A stretch of DNA of 64,000 bases from Albifimbria verrucaria (taxonomy: Eukaryota > Ascomycota > Sordariomycetes > Hypocreales > Stachybotryaceae): contig JAHREC010000018.1 of assembly GCA_020081605.1 (NCBI GenBank), positions 5,332,001-5,396,000 on the forward strand. The letters are read 5' to 3'. Positions within the stretch are counted from its first letter, which is position 1; every line of letters starts with the position of its first letter. Below the pieces are notes generated by a model. That model did no database searches. It saw only the letters and a program-made list of their open reading frames with translations, and had not been told where the DNA came from. The position numbers and the translations under genes are program-made. This document shows positions 34,433 to 46,988 of this stretch, in pieces.

Positions 34433-35912
34433 ATGGCAAATCGCAGTGTTTCCGATTTCCAGGCCGAGATTTGGTCTCTCTACAGCGTTGCGGTCTGTTT
34501 CACCGCCATCCGTTTCGCGGCCCGAGTGAGAGCGGTAGGCTTGCGAGGCCTCAAGCCCGATGACTTCCTCTCTATGATGGCGATGGTCAGTACCATTCAT
34601 CCTCTGCACCCAAGTTATCCGCTTCAGAATACTACTGGAGACTTACACCTCATTCGGTTTAAATTGACGACATCAGAAAGAATTAAGGCTAATTAATCGT
34701 AGCTTCCATTTACTGCGGTTACAGTCATAGCGCATCGTGGAGGCACACTATACTACGGGCCACGAGATCGGCCACCGCCTCGAGTCGGTGCACCTGTTCT
34801 ACCAAAGCCTGGTGAGCCAGACCACAGCATTTGGTAAGTCTCCGACATGGCATGATGGATACTGCAAACCCGTATTTTTATATCATCTTTGTTGACTGAT
34901 TACAGGCTCACCGGTCAAAAACTCCATTTTGCGATGTGGAATGCCTACGGAGCTACTCTCTGGCTTCTTAAGGCGTCTCTACTCGTCTTATATATGCGAT
35001 TAACAGTAAGTTGTGCAGAGCATCATAGCCCTTTGCAAAGCAGCTAATGATTAACGACTTCGTCACTAGGTTGGTCTGGCTGGTACATACCGCTTGCGCA
35101 ACTTTCTTGGCTTTGGGCTTGTCTTTGCGAGCTGGGTAGCTTTCTTACTCACAATATATCTGGGATGTCGTCCATTCAACAGATATTTCCAGTCATTTCC
35201 GGTCCCTCCAAGTACGTCTACCACTCCGTTTTTAGGATATCTGTATATTTGGAAGAGCTGCCTGGCTGATTTGTGACGAGCATGTTAGACCATTGCCAAC
35301 CTGCAGTGTCTAAGCGGATTGTTTGGGTCTGTTACACAGGCAATGTTCTGACCGATTTGTATTTGATGACAATACCACTACCCATGCTATGGTCAGCCAA
35401 ATTGCCCGCATGGAAGAAGAGTGGGTTGCTCTTCTTGTTCAGTGGCGGTGTTATCGTAATTGTTTTCGCAACGATACGATGTGTACTCGTTACAATTGTA
35501 AGTATTTCATGCCTGTGTCTCCTTTGAAACGTGTATTAATGGGTTCATTCATTTAGGACCCTATACATGGCGCTCCCTTGTCAGGAACCTGGGCTGTCCG
35601 CGAGGCTTTTGTAGCCATCATTACCGCCAATGCTCCCATGGCCTTCACACTCATTCGGGGCATGCTCGGCCCAGCCTTCAACTCCATCCGCTCTTCCCCG
35701 GAGGAGACCCTGCAACACCCTTGCGGACATACGGAAGCAGCACCAAACAAAGCAATAGGCTGAGGGGTTCAAATGGACAGACCCTGACGAATTTGATATT
35801 CAGCGAAAGTGAGGAACGCATTGTCAGAGGCGAGGATTCGCCACCTTTAGACGCCCAGCATGTTTCTGAAGATGTAGAAAAGGGATTGGCTTTAGAATCA
35901 TCGAAACGATAA
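34433..35912 (+). CDS. Rhodopsin-like integral membrane protein (Pth11-related fungal family)
   Basis: Seven-TM-type fungal membrane protein of the broad rhodopsin-like/Pth11-related family, many members of which are candidate G-protein-coupled receptors; no CFEM domain precedes it. Six exons: 34433-34585, 34731-34833, 34906-35005, 35070-35211, 35289-35497, 35557-35912, about 354 residues. Family landmarks: FAARVRAVGLRGLKPDDFL, the GHR loop, LWLLKASLLVLYMRLT, FGLVFASWVAFLLTIYLGCRPF, NHCQPAVSKRIVWVCYTGNVLTDLYLM, IPLPMLW and GTWAVREAFVAIITANAP. The cytosolic tail is Ser/Glu-rich and ends DVEKGLALESSKR. Two single-base losses are implied, one at the 34832 donor (TTGG run) and one near 35708-35712, giving a total divisible by three. 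Ligand and signalling partner are unknown. Confidence 0.85.
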
Positions 35913-36125
35913 TGGTAATTATGTGACTATCTGTAAATTTAGCAATACGAAAATAATGAGTTATTACATCACTTAGTTCGGGAGTTCACCCATCACAGCT
36001 TAGCATTTTGTTGGGATTTCACGATTGGAAAACAATGAATGCTACCTCGGGTTGAAGCGACTGCTGCTTATCAATGGAGCTTATAATGATACTAATTCCA
36101 AGCAGTGGTTTTAATTCCATGTGAT

Positions 36126-39100
36126 TCAAGCTATTTCCATTCTTAGAAGAAACCCCTCGGAAATATCCTGTTCATTAACTCTAGTCCCTCCCTTTTCGCC
36201 CTGTGGTCTTCTTATTCCTAATAACTCAGCTAAAGGCCCGTCTGCGTGAAGCAGTTCCGAATAACTGCCAGTCTCAACACTTCTACCATCCTCTAAAACA
36301 ACAACTTCGTCTGCAATCTGCATCATCTCTCGATTATGAGTAACTAAAACGATTGCCATGTCACTCTGCTCGTTTTTGGATTGATGTGTTAGTTCCAGCA
36401 GAGTCCCGCGTACCATCTCGGCGCTTTGAGGGTCTAGAGCACTAGTGGGCTCGTCTAGGATAAGTAATTTAGGCTGACGAAGAAGAGCACGAGCTATGTT
36501 GACTCGCTGCGCCTGACCACCTGATATTGCCTGGCCGCCTTCACCTACAAGTGTATTGTAACCGTCTGACAGGGATATGATGAAGTCATGGACACCTGCA
36601 TTCTGTGCCGCACGGCGAATCTCCTCTGCGTTTCGATAGGGTGAATTGTCAGACAAACCGTAGGCAATGTTGTCTGTGATTGTCCCTGGGAAGAGGAACG
36701 GCGTCTGGGGCACATATGCCATCATTGATCGTAGCACAGCAATATCGATGTCTGTATATGGCAAGCCCGAGAAAGAAAGCGAAGGACCGCCTCCAAGGCT
36801 CCGATTTGGAGGATATAATCCAAGCAGAAGAGAAATAATGGTAGACTTGCCACAACCAGAGTGGCCGACAATGGCAACACACTGGCCTGCCGAAACAACA
36901 AATGAGACATCTCGAAGAACAAGCTTCCTTGGATCACTAGGATACGAGAAAGAGATTTTGTTTAATCGAAGAGGCAACGGACATGACAACCGGTGGTGAC
37001 CTAAGTATTCTGTTGGTGGGCTTGAAGGTAAATTTGCAAGTCTCAGTAGTGCGGTCGCCGCTGCTTGTGCCATGGTAAGCTGAGGGATGTGGCTCAAGAT
37101 CGAACTCGAGGTTCCGATACCGAAGAGTAGCAAGTTGACGACTTGCATCATTCCACTAGCTGTAATTCGCATATCTTTTACCATAAGAGCCGTACCGTAG
37201 TAGAAGACGAGCGCTACCACGGCGTAATTCGTGGATTGGTAGAGACCGTACAGACCGCTTGGGTACAGTGCACGCTTGAATCCTACTCCTAAAGTATTCG
37301 ATACTGAATTAGAATATTTGTTGCAGAAATGTGTTTCCAGTGCAAGCGACTTGACCACACGGATATTGGAAAAGATCTCTGTTAAAACCGCGCTTGCGTC
37401 TTCTGCTGACTTGTTGCACTGTCTTTCCCAAATACCACCAACATAGGAATATCCTTTGATAGCAGCTAAAATAATGGGTATGGGTGCCAGTGAGACGAGG
37501 GTCAGTTTCAGGACACAACAAGGGCCCATATAACGGATATCGTGAGGATAGCGGTGACGTGGACAACGATTGGAATAAATCGGCCGACGATATTGCGTGT
37601 CTCTTCGGAGTTCCTATCTAAGCACTCATTGATACGGCCCGGAGAGTGCTCAGATTCATCAAACCATGTCTTCGACTGTTTGAATATTTTCTCGAGGGCT
37701 TTAACACGAATTGTGTCGACCCACGCTTGAGCAGCCATTTCAATCAGATAACGGCTCGCTCCTGTTGCAACACCATCAATGATTGCGATGCCTACTAAGG
37801 TAATTGCCCATTTCCTTCCTTCAGCATCCTTGTCTCCGTATGACCAGAAGACGCTGAGGAGTCTCGCGAAACAATAGGCAAACGCAGGGTCGTTGCCGCC
37901 CCTATCAAACAAATAAACAATCCCAGAATGAGAGCAACTCGGTTTGGTATATTCAAAGATGGCCAAATAGTTTTGATGGTCAGTCCAAGGAACCCTTGTC
38001 GACTCGTTGGGTTTTTGGTAGTTTGGAGCTTCGGCGAATGTTTGGAAGTTGTGATGGCTGTTGGTGATCTTGGCTATGACACCGTTTGTCATCTTTTGAG
38101 GCCACATTTGCTCCTGGATAAGATATACCATCTACTAATGTCTCGGACTCGCTTCGTAACTCCCAGATGTCAATGGCCTGCGGTATGGACGAAGAACCAG
38201 TATTTGACAACCTGGTGTGCTGCGAGACTTCTAAATCTGTTAATGAGAACTTATCCCTAACAAATTCAGAGAAGCGACGTTTCTCATATTCAATATCATC
38301 TTCGATATCCAGCTGTAGATTTGGCGATTGTTTTGGTACCATGATGCGAGATAAGTGTTCCCGTGTGTCTCTTGAGGGTGCTTCGCTTTCATCTATCGGC
38401 AGTGGAGCTATCAGGCTGGCAAGCCGTAAACCATTACTGACCGAAAGTCGCATAGACCAATCAGGCAATAGTTGAGACTCCCTGTTTGTCCAAAGCTCCG
38501 AGTTTCCGAAGCTGGTGTTTGTTAGAGGACTGTCTGGTGTACTAGTGGCTTCAGACACTGCTGAAGGGGTGTTCCTTTAGCATTCGAGACAATAGCAGCC
38601 AAATAACTGTTTTCATGTTCGAGGAGGTTGTGCTTGAGCCCCTCCTCAACAATGCGAGAATCTTCAATAACATAAACGAAATCATCGTCGAGAATTTGGG
38701 TGGCATCATGAGTAATGATAATTGTCGTTTTATTTCGTCTCCATTCTCGTATCATTTCCATGATCATGAGCCTAGTAATTTGATCCAGGCCACTTGTCAC
38801 CTCATCTAGAATGAGAACAGGAGGGTCTTTGAGGCGAGCCCTCGCAAGCGCAAGCCTTTGCTTTTGGCCTCCGCTGAGATTATGATCGCCTGGGCCGAGC
38901 TTCGTGTCCAGGTCATCGGGAAGTGCTGCCAACGTACTGTGCAATAAAACAGCGTCGCAAGCAGCAGTAACCTCGGTGCGAGTGGCCCTTGAGGGGTTCT
39001 CATGCCCTAGCGCTACATTGCCGAAAAATGTATCGTTGAAAAGCGTGCTTGTTTGCTGGACGAGGGTAACGTTTGCCTTAAGCCAGCCTTTGTCCAGCGT

Positions 39101-40585
39101 ATGAAGAGGGCGGCCGTCGATAGAGATAGACCCCGTTGTTGGCTCATAAAGATTACTCACTAGGTTCCCAATCGTACTTTTACCCGACCCGCTTCTTCCT
39201 ACGATGAATGTAGTTTCTCCGGCTGTAAATGAAATTGAGGAGTTTCGAAGTACTGGTTTGCTGGGAGTGGAAGGATAAGCAAACTCGACCTTTTAGACCC
39301 ATGTTAGCAATTTCCAACAATAACTCAGCTGAAGTTCATACTTACATTCGAAAATTCAATTGCACCAAAGCAGCGCTCCGGCTTAACATGGATCTCCTTA
39401 CGAATAGTTTTGTCGGCAGACTCGTCTTCCTTCATCAAGCCAGAAAGAAATGATCCAGCAGACACGCCTTTTATAATAACCAGCCAATGAGGAAGGAGTG
39501 CTTCGATACCTTGAAAAGATGTTAATGTTGCGTAGAACGTAGTGATGACCACACCAGGGTTGAGTCCATGGTTGACCAAAACTATACCATAATAGAAACC
39601 GATGACGAACAAATTGATGACCCAGAAACTGGTGTAGCCCATTTGAATAGCACTGCATCGTGCTTGGATAAGATACTGTGCCGCTGCAAGTTTGACGAGA
39701 CTGCAGTAATGATAGACTCCTTGGTCATAACCATTGAAAACTTTGACAAGGTCAATGGCAGTGATTGATGATGTCAAATGCTTGGATGCGACTGCCAAGA
39801 TATCCTTCTGGACTAGGATGGCTGGTTCGAGACTTTTGGATGCAAGCCATAGTATGATGAATGATATGGGCAATGTGGCGAGGAGCACCAACGTGAGCTT
39901 CCAAGAAAAGTAAAAGGCGATACCTAATGATGCAAGGGAGGTTATGCTTTCGCAGACAAGATGGCCGAAGACCTGTGACGTGCCAGCCTGGAGTTCTCGT
40001 GTTTGTCTGTTTGGTCCTAGATTAATACGGTCCAAGAAGATTATGGTAGGGGACTCACGTTTGAACGCGGACAAGAAGACTGGATACACCTTGTTCCAGA
40101 GTGTCAAACCAGGCCATATCCTTGCCTAGCAATCGAGTAAACATAACACGACGGACGCTTTCCGCTTGTAGTTCACCAAAGAAGGTCCAGAAAGACAGAA
40201 ACAGCGTGTTAGAGAGCCATTGGCCTATGCCAAGGCCAGTAATAATAAGACACCACCTGGAGACTTCGCGCAGAGTGAAACCTCCATCATTCGCTCCACT
40301 GCCAAAGCCGGCAACGAGATCGAAGATTCTGCCAAGGATTACAGCCAGTGTGGTTTTCAGAGCTGCATTGGAAGCCGACGCCAGTAGGGCCATTGTTAGA
40401 GCACCTGCATGTTGCCATTTTGTGAAGGCGAAGAGGTCTCGGAAGGACGCTACATTCAAATTTTGTGCCGAGTGCCCTTCGTGCTTGATGGGAACAGCCC
40501 TAACACTGGAGTTGCTTGGCCCCTGAGACATACACGAATTCTTCTCGTTCTTCTCTAAACCGACGGTGTGTAGTTCGTAGGACAT
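36126..40585 (-). CDS. ste6: Full-size ABC transporter, Ste6-like a-factor exporter type
   Basis: Two-fold TMD-NBD exporter of the ABCB family. Exons 40585-40059, 40006-39346 and 39289-36126, about 1451 residues. NBD1: Walker A GRSGSGKST, signature LSGGQKQRLALARARLKDPP, Walker B VLILDEVTSGLD, then KTTIIITHDATQILDDDFVYV. NBD2: Walker A GHSGCGKST, signature ISGGQAQR, Walker B LLILDEPTSALD. The NBD1 wording (LDEVTSGLDQ, WRRNKTTIIITHD, DDFVYVIEDSRIVEEG) and the long charged linker between halves are those of filamentous-fungal homologues of yeast Ste6, which export the prenylated mating pheromone a-factor. Four breaks: plus-strand G run 38566-38569, C run 37993-37995, G run 37887-37889 and around 37507-37512; four restored bases make the total divisible by three and reconnect TMD2 (ATTPAFAYCFARLLSVFW). 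The substrate is inferred from family resemblance; a multidrug role is the alternative. Confidence 0.88.
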
Positions 40586-41469
40586 TATCTGGCAGAGACG
40601 TCTGGAGCGAGAGTGGCCGGAAAGTAGGAGTTACTGTATGAGCATCGCGGACAAAACGGAGGCATGCTGAAGAAGAAGAAGAGAAGAAAGAAGGAAGACC
40701 ACTGGGTGTTGCTGAGAGTTGTGGTTGACATGGCGCTGATGACCATGGTGGCCATGGCTTGCTTGTATGGCTCATTGTTGTCCCGTTGGCGTTGGTATTG
40801 TTCTCAGCCAAGTGGTTTGGGGCAGGCTGAACAAAGGAAAGCTAAGCAGGGCGAAACGTATTGATCTATAAAATGAGGAGGCCTATCCTTACACATGCAG
40901 GGAGGAAGTTTTCATACTTTTGGCTAATCCTTTGGCTCATTATTATGGCCTCGGACGAGGATCAACTGGGAAGACATGACGTCGCTGGTCTGAGAGGCTG
41001 AAGGGCACGAACATGGAGAGCGAAAAGTGCCAGCACATGAGAGAAGAGCATGTGCAAAGTGGTGATAAAATGATTTGGCTAGACTGTAATGATTTGGCAG
41101 CTATTAAATCGTGGTAGCTATTTCGACCTTTGCGAATCATACAGCATATTTATCAGAATGGATTGACATGTGAGGCATTGAGGGAGGATGTTGGCAAACG
41201 ATGCCTTAGCTTGGAAGAGTGCCCAAGTTACAATACAATACCATCCATGTACAGAGTACAGAGTACAGCGAAACTGTGCGCCTATACAGTGCTGGCTAGC
41301 GCGCACACGGACAAGCGATGTCATCGGTGCCCCTCCATCCATCCCACCATGACAGATTCTGTTTGCCCCACGTCAGATCAACCATCGCAAGCTTTCTTTC
41401 TCTTTCTCGCCCACACGAAAATCAACATCGCAGTACTTCACAACTCATCCACCGCCAAATCTAGCCAAG
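40586..41469. promoter_or_regulatory. Divergent promoter between ABC transporter and PBDC1 homologue
   Basis: 884 bp separate two head-to-head start codons, so both promoters must lie here. Contains GAAGAAGAAGAGAAG repeats near 40672 on the transporter side, a three-fold GTACAGA iteration at 41249-41268 and a CT-rich stretch just before the PBDC1 ATG. Confidence 0.5.
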
Positions 41470-42188
41470 ATGGATCCCATGGAGAGCATGTCCACGGGCC
41501 CCGTGCCCAAGGACTTCAACGCCGAGGAGGCTGAGAACATGGAGGAGGTGAGCTGGTTCCATCCTGTCGACACAAAACGTTGGGCTAACAGCGCCTGTCT
41601 CCGACCAGATTGAGAAGCAGTTTGCCGTCAAAGGTTTGCACATATCTCCGGCGCCTGTCACCCCTCCACTCGCTCACAAACCACAGTTGTCCAGCACATG
41701 CAGACCTACTGGTCTATCCTCGAGAAGGTCAAGGGCTCTAGCCTGCGTCTGACCAAGATGGACGACGAAATCTACACCCACCTGATGCTTGAGTTCCTCG
41801 ATTTCGACGCTGCCGCTACCATCAACGAGGATGAAATGAAGAGCAAGACTGGCAAGGAGCGCTGGCGCAAGTTCATGATGGCCTACGACAAGAAGATTGA
41901 GGACTACAACTTTGGCACCATGGTCCGAAACAGCCACAAGGCCGAGTACGACGAGGACACCACCATCTTCGGTACGAATTCTAGTCCCGCAATACCTGAG
42001 GTGCAACGATCTAACACATGTTCCTAGTTCCCCGTATGCAGTTCTACGCTATTGAAATTGCCCGGTTCGTATACCTTGAAACATGATATTGGACCCTCAG
42101 AACCTAACAGCATTTCTGCAGAAACCGCCGTGGACTGAACGACTGGATCTACGAGCAGGCTCAGGCTGAGAAGGCCAAGTCCAAGTAA
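41470..42188 (+). CDS. PBDC1 / Chp1 family protein (Ypl225w homologue), eEF1A chaperone candidate
   Basis: Small cytosolic protein of the PF04669 family. The yeast member Ypl225w/Chp1 has been described as a ribosome-associated chaperone for newly made eEF1A; the old family name refers to polysaccharide biosynthesis without good reason. Five exons: 41470-41547, 41609-41633, 41687-41971, 42028-42064 and 42122-42188, total 492 nt, 163 residues, no frame break. Family blocks: KVVQHMQTYWSILEKV, LRLTKMDDEIYTHLMLEF, KERWRKFMMAYDKKIEDYNFGT, DEDTTIFVPRMQFYAIEIARNRRGLNDW. The C-terminus is a short Lys/Ala tail. All introns are 53-61 nt with GT..AG ends. Exon 2 is only 25 nt. Confidence 0.93.
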
Positions 42189-42685
42189 CTGCGACATTAC
42201 GATACTACAAAATCTCCCCGTGGCAGAGCAGCTACCCAGTCTGGTAGCCGAGGCCTGAGCCGCTTCCCTGTCATGCACGATACTCCAAACAGCGGAAAGC
42301 TGGAGGGTCTTCGGAGCCACAGCCGGTTGACTGCAGCAGCAGTATTCTGGTTTCTTGTTCAAATGCTACCAGTATGGCGCGAATTTCTCGACAGGGTATT
42401 CGTCGCAGTTACAATCTTTGATACCCCGGCCAGAACAGGCAACCATGTGTCCCTGTATATACCTCATTGGATTTAGTTGACCACGAGTAATCCGCCAAAA
42501 TCTGAAGTTTGCACCTTAACAAGATTTGAATATTCGTCTACTAATCTCAAAATGTTTTGGACCGCTAAGCCCTCCTCTTTGTTTTGACCAGCCCATTGAG
42601 TTTCTATACATTTTCCTAAGTGCTCTGGATTGCGCTAAATATGCGATTTTGATGTATCTACCAGAGCCCAAACCACGCAGGCCCA
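42189..42685. other. Spacer between convergent genes
   Basis: 3' flanks of the PBDC1 homologue and the second MFS gene. No gene seen. Confidence 0.5.
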
Positions 42686-44660
42686 TCAGTCTTGCCGAAG
42701 TGACTAATCCGTTGTCAGTACAAGGTCTTTTGATAGGAGCTTGGTGCAACTTACGATTGCAAACTTGCTACGAGCGCGAATTCTTGCCCCAAAGAAGACA
42801 AGAACCCATGGGACAATAGTCAGCCCGGTGGCTATCCCGCCGAGCATTCCACCCGCAGCCTTCAAGCCCAGATTCTTGAAGATAGTACTCGTGATGACTG
42901 GGAAAGCCCTGCCCACAATATTCCGACAAAAGCTCTGTGATGCCAATGCGGAAGAGGCATAGATGTGATATGCGTCTGCCAGGTAATTGAAGGTGGCCAG
43001 GTAGACAGAGTAAATCCCCAATTGGCAAATCCAATACCAACGGCCCGTGAGTAACCATCCATGTAACTCGGAGACAGGAACGCGCCGTACAGACCGGCAG
43101 GAAGAAGCATGGCGGTTATACAAGCAAAGTACAGGCGAGCCTCGGGTGCCTCTGCTGGGAAGTTCTTACGCATGAAGGCCCAGAACTTGGAAGGCGAGTA
43201 TTCCGCACCTTCGCCATGATCTTTCCATTGGGGTGCTCAAGAAGACGTTCCTGCCATACACTGACAATGGTTGCAACAACTGCAGCACCCATCATTCCCG
43301 CATAGACACGGCTTGACATGTCCAGGTCGCTGGCATACAGATAGGGCACAACAGCGAAAGAAAGGTAAAGTACGCCCCACGAGAATGCGGCCCAGAGCGA
43401 GAAGCAGAATACCACTGGCTCGGTCACGAGCAGATAGAAAGGCCGTTTCACAGAGGTGGCCAAGATCGTCGTCAATGGAGGTCTCTGTGCACCTTCGCTA
43501 GCCACCCACCGAACACGCTTCAGTTGCAGCTTGGTAGGGATTTGACCTGTGCCGCCATCCTCAATACGTTCGGTTGCCAGCGGCAGTGTTGAGTTGCTAG
43601 ATGCAGCTCCAGGGTCCTCTGTAGAGACGGGTTCATGCACCCAAACACCATACACGCCAGCCTTCTCTAGTTTCTCGTACCAAGTATTCAGCGCTTTTGC
43701 CTTCCTCTCAAGAAGCACCGATGCTCGACTCTCTTTAAAGAAGAAGACTAACAAGACGACGAGAACGCCGTCCATGATGACCTGGTGCCAGAAGACCCAC
43801 TTCCACGCCCGCGTGGCGTCCTCGACGGTCTCCATAAAGGCCGCTCCCACAAGAGCACCGCCTCCGGTACCAAGCAGCACGGCTCCGCTGAACAAAGCCA
43901 TGGGCATATTTCTCTCGCGCTTGTCCCATACATCAGAGATGACTCCCCAACGACAGCGCTGAAGATTGAGCCGCCCAGGCCCACTAGGAATCGCGCAATG
44001 AGCATGCCTGTAATGTTCTTCACCACGGCACAGACGAGCTGGAATAGGACAAAGATGGTTCCGAAGGAGACGAAGACTGGGTAGCGGCCAAAGACTTCAG
44101 ACATGGGCGCAACTGCCATGGGCGCAAAGGCGAACCCCAGGCAAAGGTTGTGATACCCACAAGGGTAACAGTATGGTTGACGTCAAGGTCGGAAGCAATA
44201 GCTTTGGACGGGGAGAATATGCCGAGGCTGCGTAGGCCGTCAGAAAAGTCGCTACGCAGGACAGCGCAAGAAGAACAGCCTTCCGGCCCGCACTCCATGT
44301 CATGGGCGAGACATAGCTGCTCAAGTCAGGGCAAGGCGGCAACGGCTCATCTCCAGGTAGCTCGCCTGGCCGAAATGTAGGTGGCGAAGGAAGTTGTGTG
44401 TCGAACGTGATGCATCGATACGACACCGGGCTGTTTACATCAAGCCGAGGTTCTGACCCGGTATTGATTTGAGGTTTCTCGTCCGTTTCGAGCTCAAGCC
44501 CTTTTACTGGGGGTTTATCATGGCCACTGTGTTCCAGACGCGCGCACCTTATCCAAGGAGAGCGTATTGCGCATGTTTCGATATCGAGAAGCGCTCTTGG
44601 ACTACAAATGTCCTTTGGTTCGAGGAGGGAGCGAGTGTTTATAGGAGAGACACAAATTGA
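42686..44660 (-). CDS. MFS transporter, DHA1-type, with long cytosolic N-terminus (start unresolved)
   Basis: Twelve-TM proton antiporter of the fungal drug/metabolite efflux group. The cytosolic N-terminus contains LLDIETCAIRSPWIRCARLEHSG and SYRCITFDTQLPSPP, features of a recognisable MFS subgroup, before TM1 in KAVLLALSCVATFLTAYAAS. Motif A region: MAVAPMSEVFGRYPVF. Later: FLVGLGGSIFSAVVGGV, SRASVLLERKAKALNTWYE, EPVVFCFSLWAAFSWGVLYLSF, and YLADAYHIYASSALASQ near TM11. Four breaks explained by one missing base: plus-strand runs 44135-44138 (C4), 43945-43948 (C4), 43222-43224 (T3) and 43016-43019 (C4). A 51-nt intron at 42704-42754 leads to the last codons and a stop at 42686. No in-frame ATG exists before the N-terminal homology, so a further break or an upstream exon is likely and the 5' limit is approximate. 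Confidence 0.85.
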
Positions 44661-45874
44661 AAGAGCCAAAAAGCCGAGATGCCAGGGAACTAATAAAGAC
44701 TGTATGACAGTGAAAAACGGATCCTGGTCAACGAAGAGGTGGGCAATCACGCCAAGCACAACGGGCAGGTAATAATCGTCGGCAAGCAGATGAGCGGTAT
44801 GTGCAGTCCGGGAATAAACACCTTGTGTGATGGGCCATGCACTCTATCCAACCCCACGTTGTGTGGCTGTCGATTAGCGCTGGCCGATGATGCTTGGAAC
44901 TCGCTACGGTAACGCGGCTGTCGAGGAGGGAGGGGCCTGAGCAAACTCAACGGCTGGACGAGACTGGCCGCGTGGGTTGTTTCAAGCCCAATGACGCTTC
45001 TCGGCGAGACTGCAAAACAGACTCGAGCCGGAAGATGTGCGGACACCATGGCCTCACTCAGCAGAAGACTCGGCGAGACAACTCCGTCTGCACACCAACT
45101 TGTGAAGACCTGGCCCAGTCGGTTGGCTTCGGCAGCGCACCAAGAACCCTTGACAGGGCCAGCCACCACCGCGGGGTCCCGGGAATAAGCTGGGAAAGGC
45201 CCGCGGGTCCGGGGATTGGCGAGTCAGGGATCGCTTGAGCCATCGGCCGAGACACTCCAGACGCTAGCCAGGTAGCAATATCAACCAACCCTAGCAGGAC
45301 ACCCAAGAACACCCTCAAGTGATGGCAAGACAACGTCAAGTCGAGGATCTAGACTGCATTCTTCCGAACCCTGGTATTTCAGCCCATCCAGGCAGCAGCT
45401 GGAATCGCACCATCTCATCACCCCTAATTGGGCGCCCTTTCGCTATGCTGTCCGTCGTGGCCCTGCAAACACCCTCGCATTTCGGACTCGCACGCTGGAG
45501 GTATAGCGCTTACATCGCTACACCTTCCTCTGGAGGAAGTTTGCGGAGCTATAAAAGCAGTGACGACGGTTTCGAAGGAATTATATGCAGGCCTATTCAC
45601 CGATGAGTCAACTGTCCAGGATTTGTGTTGGGCCATTTTGATTAATTTGCCCAACACGTGTTCGTTGATTGCTTCTATCTCAAGGATCCCAGATATGTAC
45701 GGGCAGACCCTATGTGACATGTGTTGCGTGCTTCGATTCTTATCGACCAAACAGGATATGCTGCGGCGACTCACCAATAGCTCAGGACAGCATGGCTGTC
45801 TCGGCCTTGGTCTTTGAGTGCTCTTTTCTAATGCTTGCCATGAATACCAACGGCCCTTCTCGCTGTGGAAAAAA
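44661..45874. other. Spacer with one unassigned frame
   Basis: Probably holds the missing start of the MFS gene at its left. A 129-codon plus frame (45428-45817) has a helical-looking middle (VSKELYAGLFTDESTVQDLCWAIL) and seven Cys, but no known domain; it overlaps a 117-codon minus frame. Not called as a gene. Confidence 0.35.
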
Positions 45875-46988
45875 TCAGTCTACGTCGTCTGCGCTTGTCT
45901 GAGCCTCTCCATGTGTTGGTCCTAACTTCTCCCTAGCCTGTCGCAGAACGTCCTCCTCGTCGTGGTGGTCGTGGGTCTTTGCAGCCTCGCCACCGGCTTC
46001 CTCGGTTGCTCGGCGTGCCGCATCCTTCTTCAGGGTTCCGTCTTCGTTGATGTCCTCTTTGAGGTAGAGCGTAAAAGGATGGTCAAGTACACCTCGTTCG
46101 TCTCCTTGTTGCGCAGCATGTACCTAAAATGGTGTGAGCGCTTGGGGATGATCTGTAATGGGCTTAAGCGTGGAAGTCTTGGCGAGAAATGGGGCATGAT
46201 GCTGATAATGTCATGTTGCAAAGTAAAGACTCACCGGAGGCCTTGGCCGTCCCAGTAGTTCACGATGGGCAGGTGAAATCCGGGCAGCCTGAGGGCAAGG
46301 TTGGCAAAGTCGAGATACGGGTTGAAGAAGTCGAACGAATACGTTCGTTCATACTCAAACAGCCACGCCTCCTTCTTGCCAGCACCAAGCGCCCACTTCA
46401 TCCGCGCCTTACCCGTCGCTGGCATACCGACCTCTTCCCTGGTCTTGACACCGTCGTCATCGCCACCCTCTTCAATCCACAAACCACCCTTTGCCTCGTC
46501 AAATTCGCCTGGTCCCACGTTCATGGCGTTGAAGGACGACAGGGCAGGCCCGTACAGATGAGGGCGATCGGCATATGCGTCTCCATCCAGGCCAGGGTCG
46601 ATCCACCACTTCACAATGTTCATGGCGGTGTTGAAACCCGGAGGAGACGGTCTCGGATTGGATGATCAAAGTCATTTCCAAATTGGAGATTCTGCCCCTG
46701 GATACCGGAATCGTCTTCGCCAGCTGATGCTGGTTTATGAGGAGTGAATCTTAGGGAGATACTGTACTGATCCTGGTTGTAGGCGTGCGGCTCCGTCTCA
46801 AAGTATGACGAAGTCGAAGGTGAGTCACGGGGCAATCCATGATAATTCTGTATCCTCACGTTGAGCTCAATATCGGCCTTGTCGCTCTTGATGCGTATAG
46901 GTTCAGGCTTGTTGACGGGCACCTCAACATGTGTGTCTTCATCGTAGTCAGGGCCAGCGGTGACCCGCAAGACGTATTTGTCGGCCAT
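45875..46988 (-). CDS. DUF1769 domain protein (UPF0590-like)
   Basis: Conserved fungal protein of unknown function, resembling the S. pombe UPF0590/C409.17c type. Exons 46988-46235 and 46123-45875, about 334 residues. Opening MADKYVLRVTAGPDYDEDTH is followed by a C2-like beta-rich domain: IRIKSDKADIELNVRIQNY, YSISLRFTPHKPA, LQFGNDFDHPIRDRLPPGF, MNIVKWWIDPGLDGDAYADRP, LYGPALSSFNAMNVG, the charged KTREEVGMP, then YSFDFFNPYLDFANLALRLPGF and RYMLRNKETNEVYL. The acidic C-terminal tail has THDHHDEEDVLRQAREK. Breaks near 46641-46646 and 46073-46078 each imply one missing base; two restored bases give a multiple of three. The intron carries GTGAGT and TTTTAG ends. Confidence 0.85.

Noticed and set aside
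45428..45817. 129-codon frame with a helical Cys-containing middle
   Set aside because: No recognisable family and overlapped by an equally long frame on the other strand.
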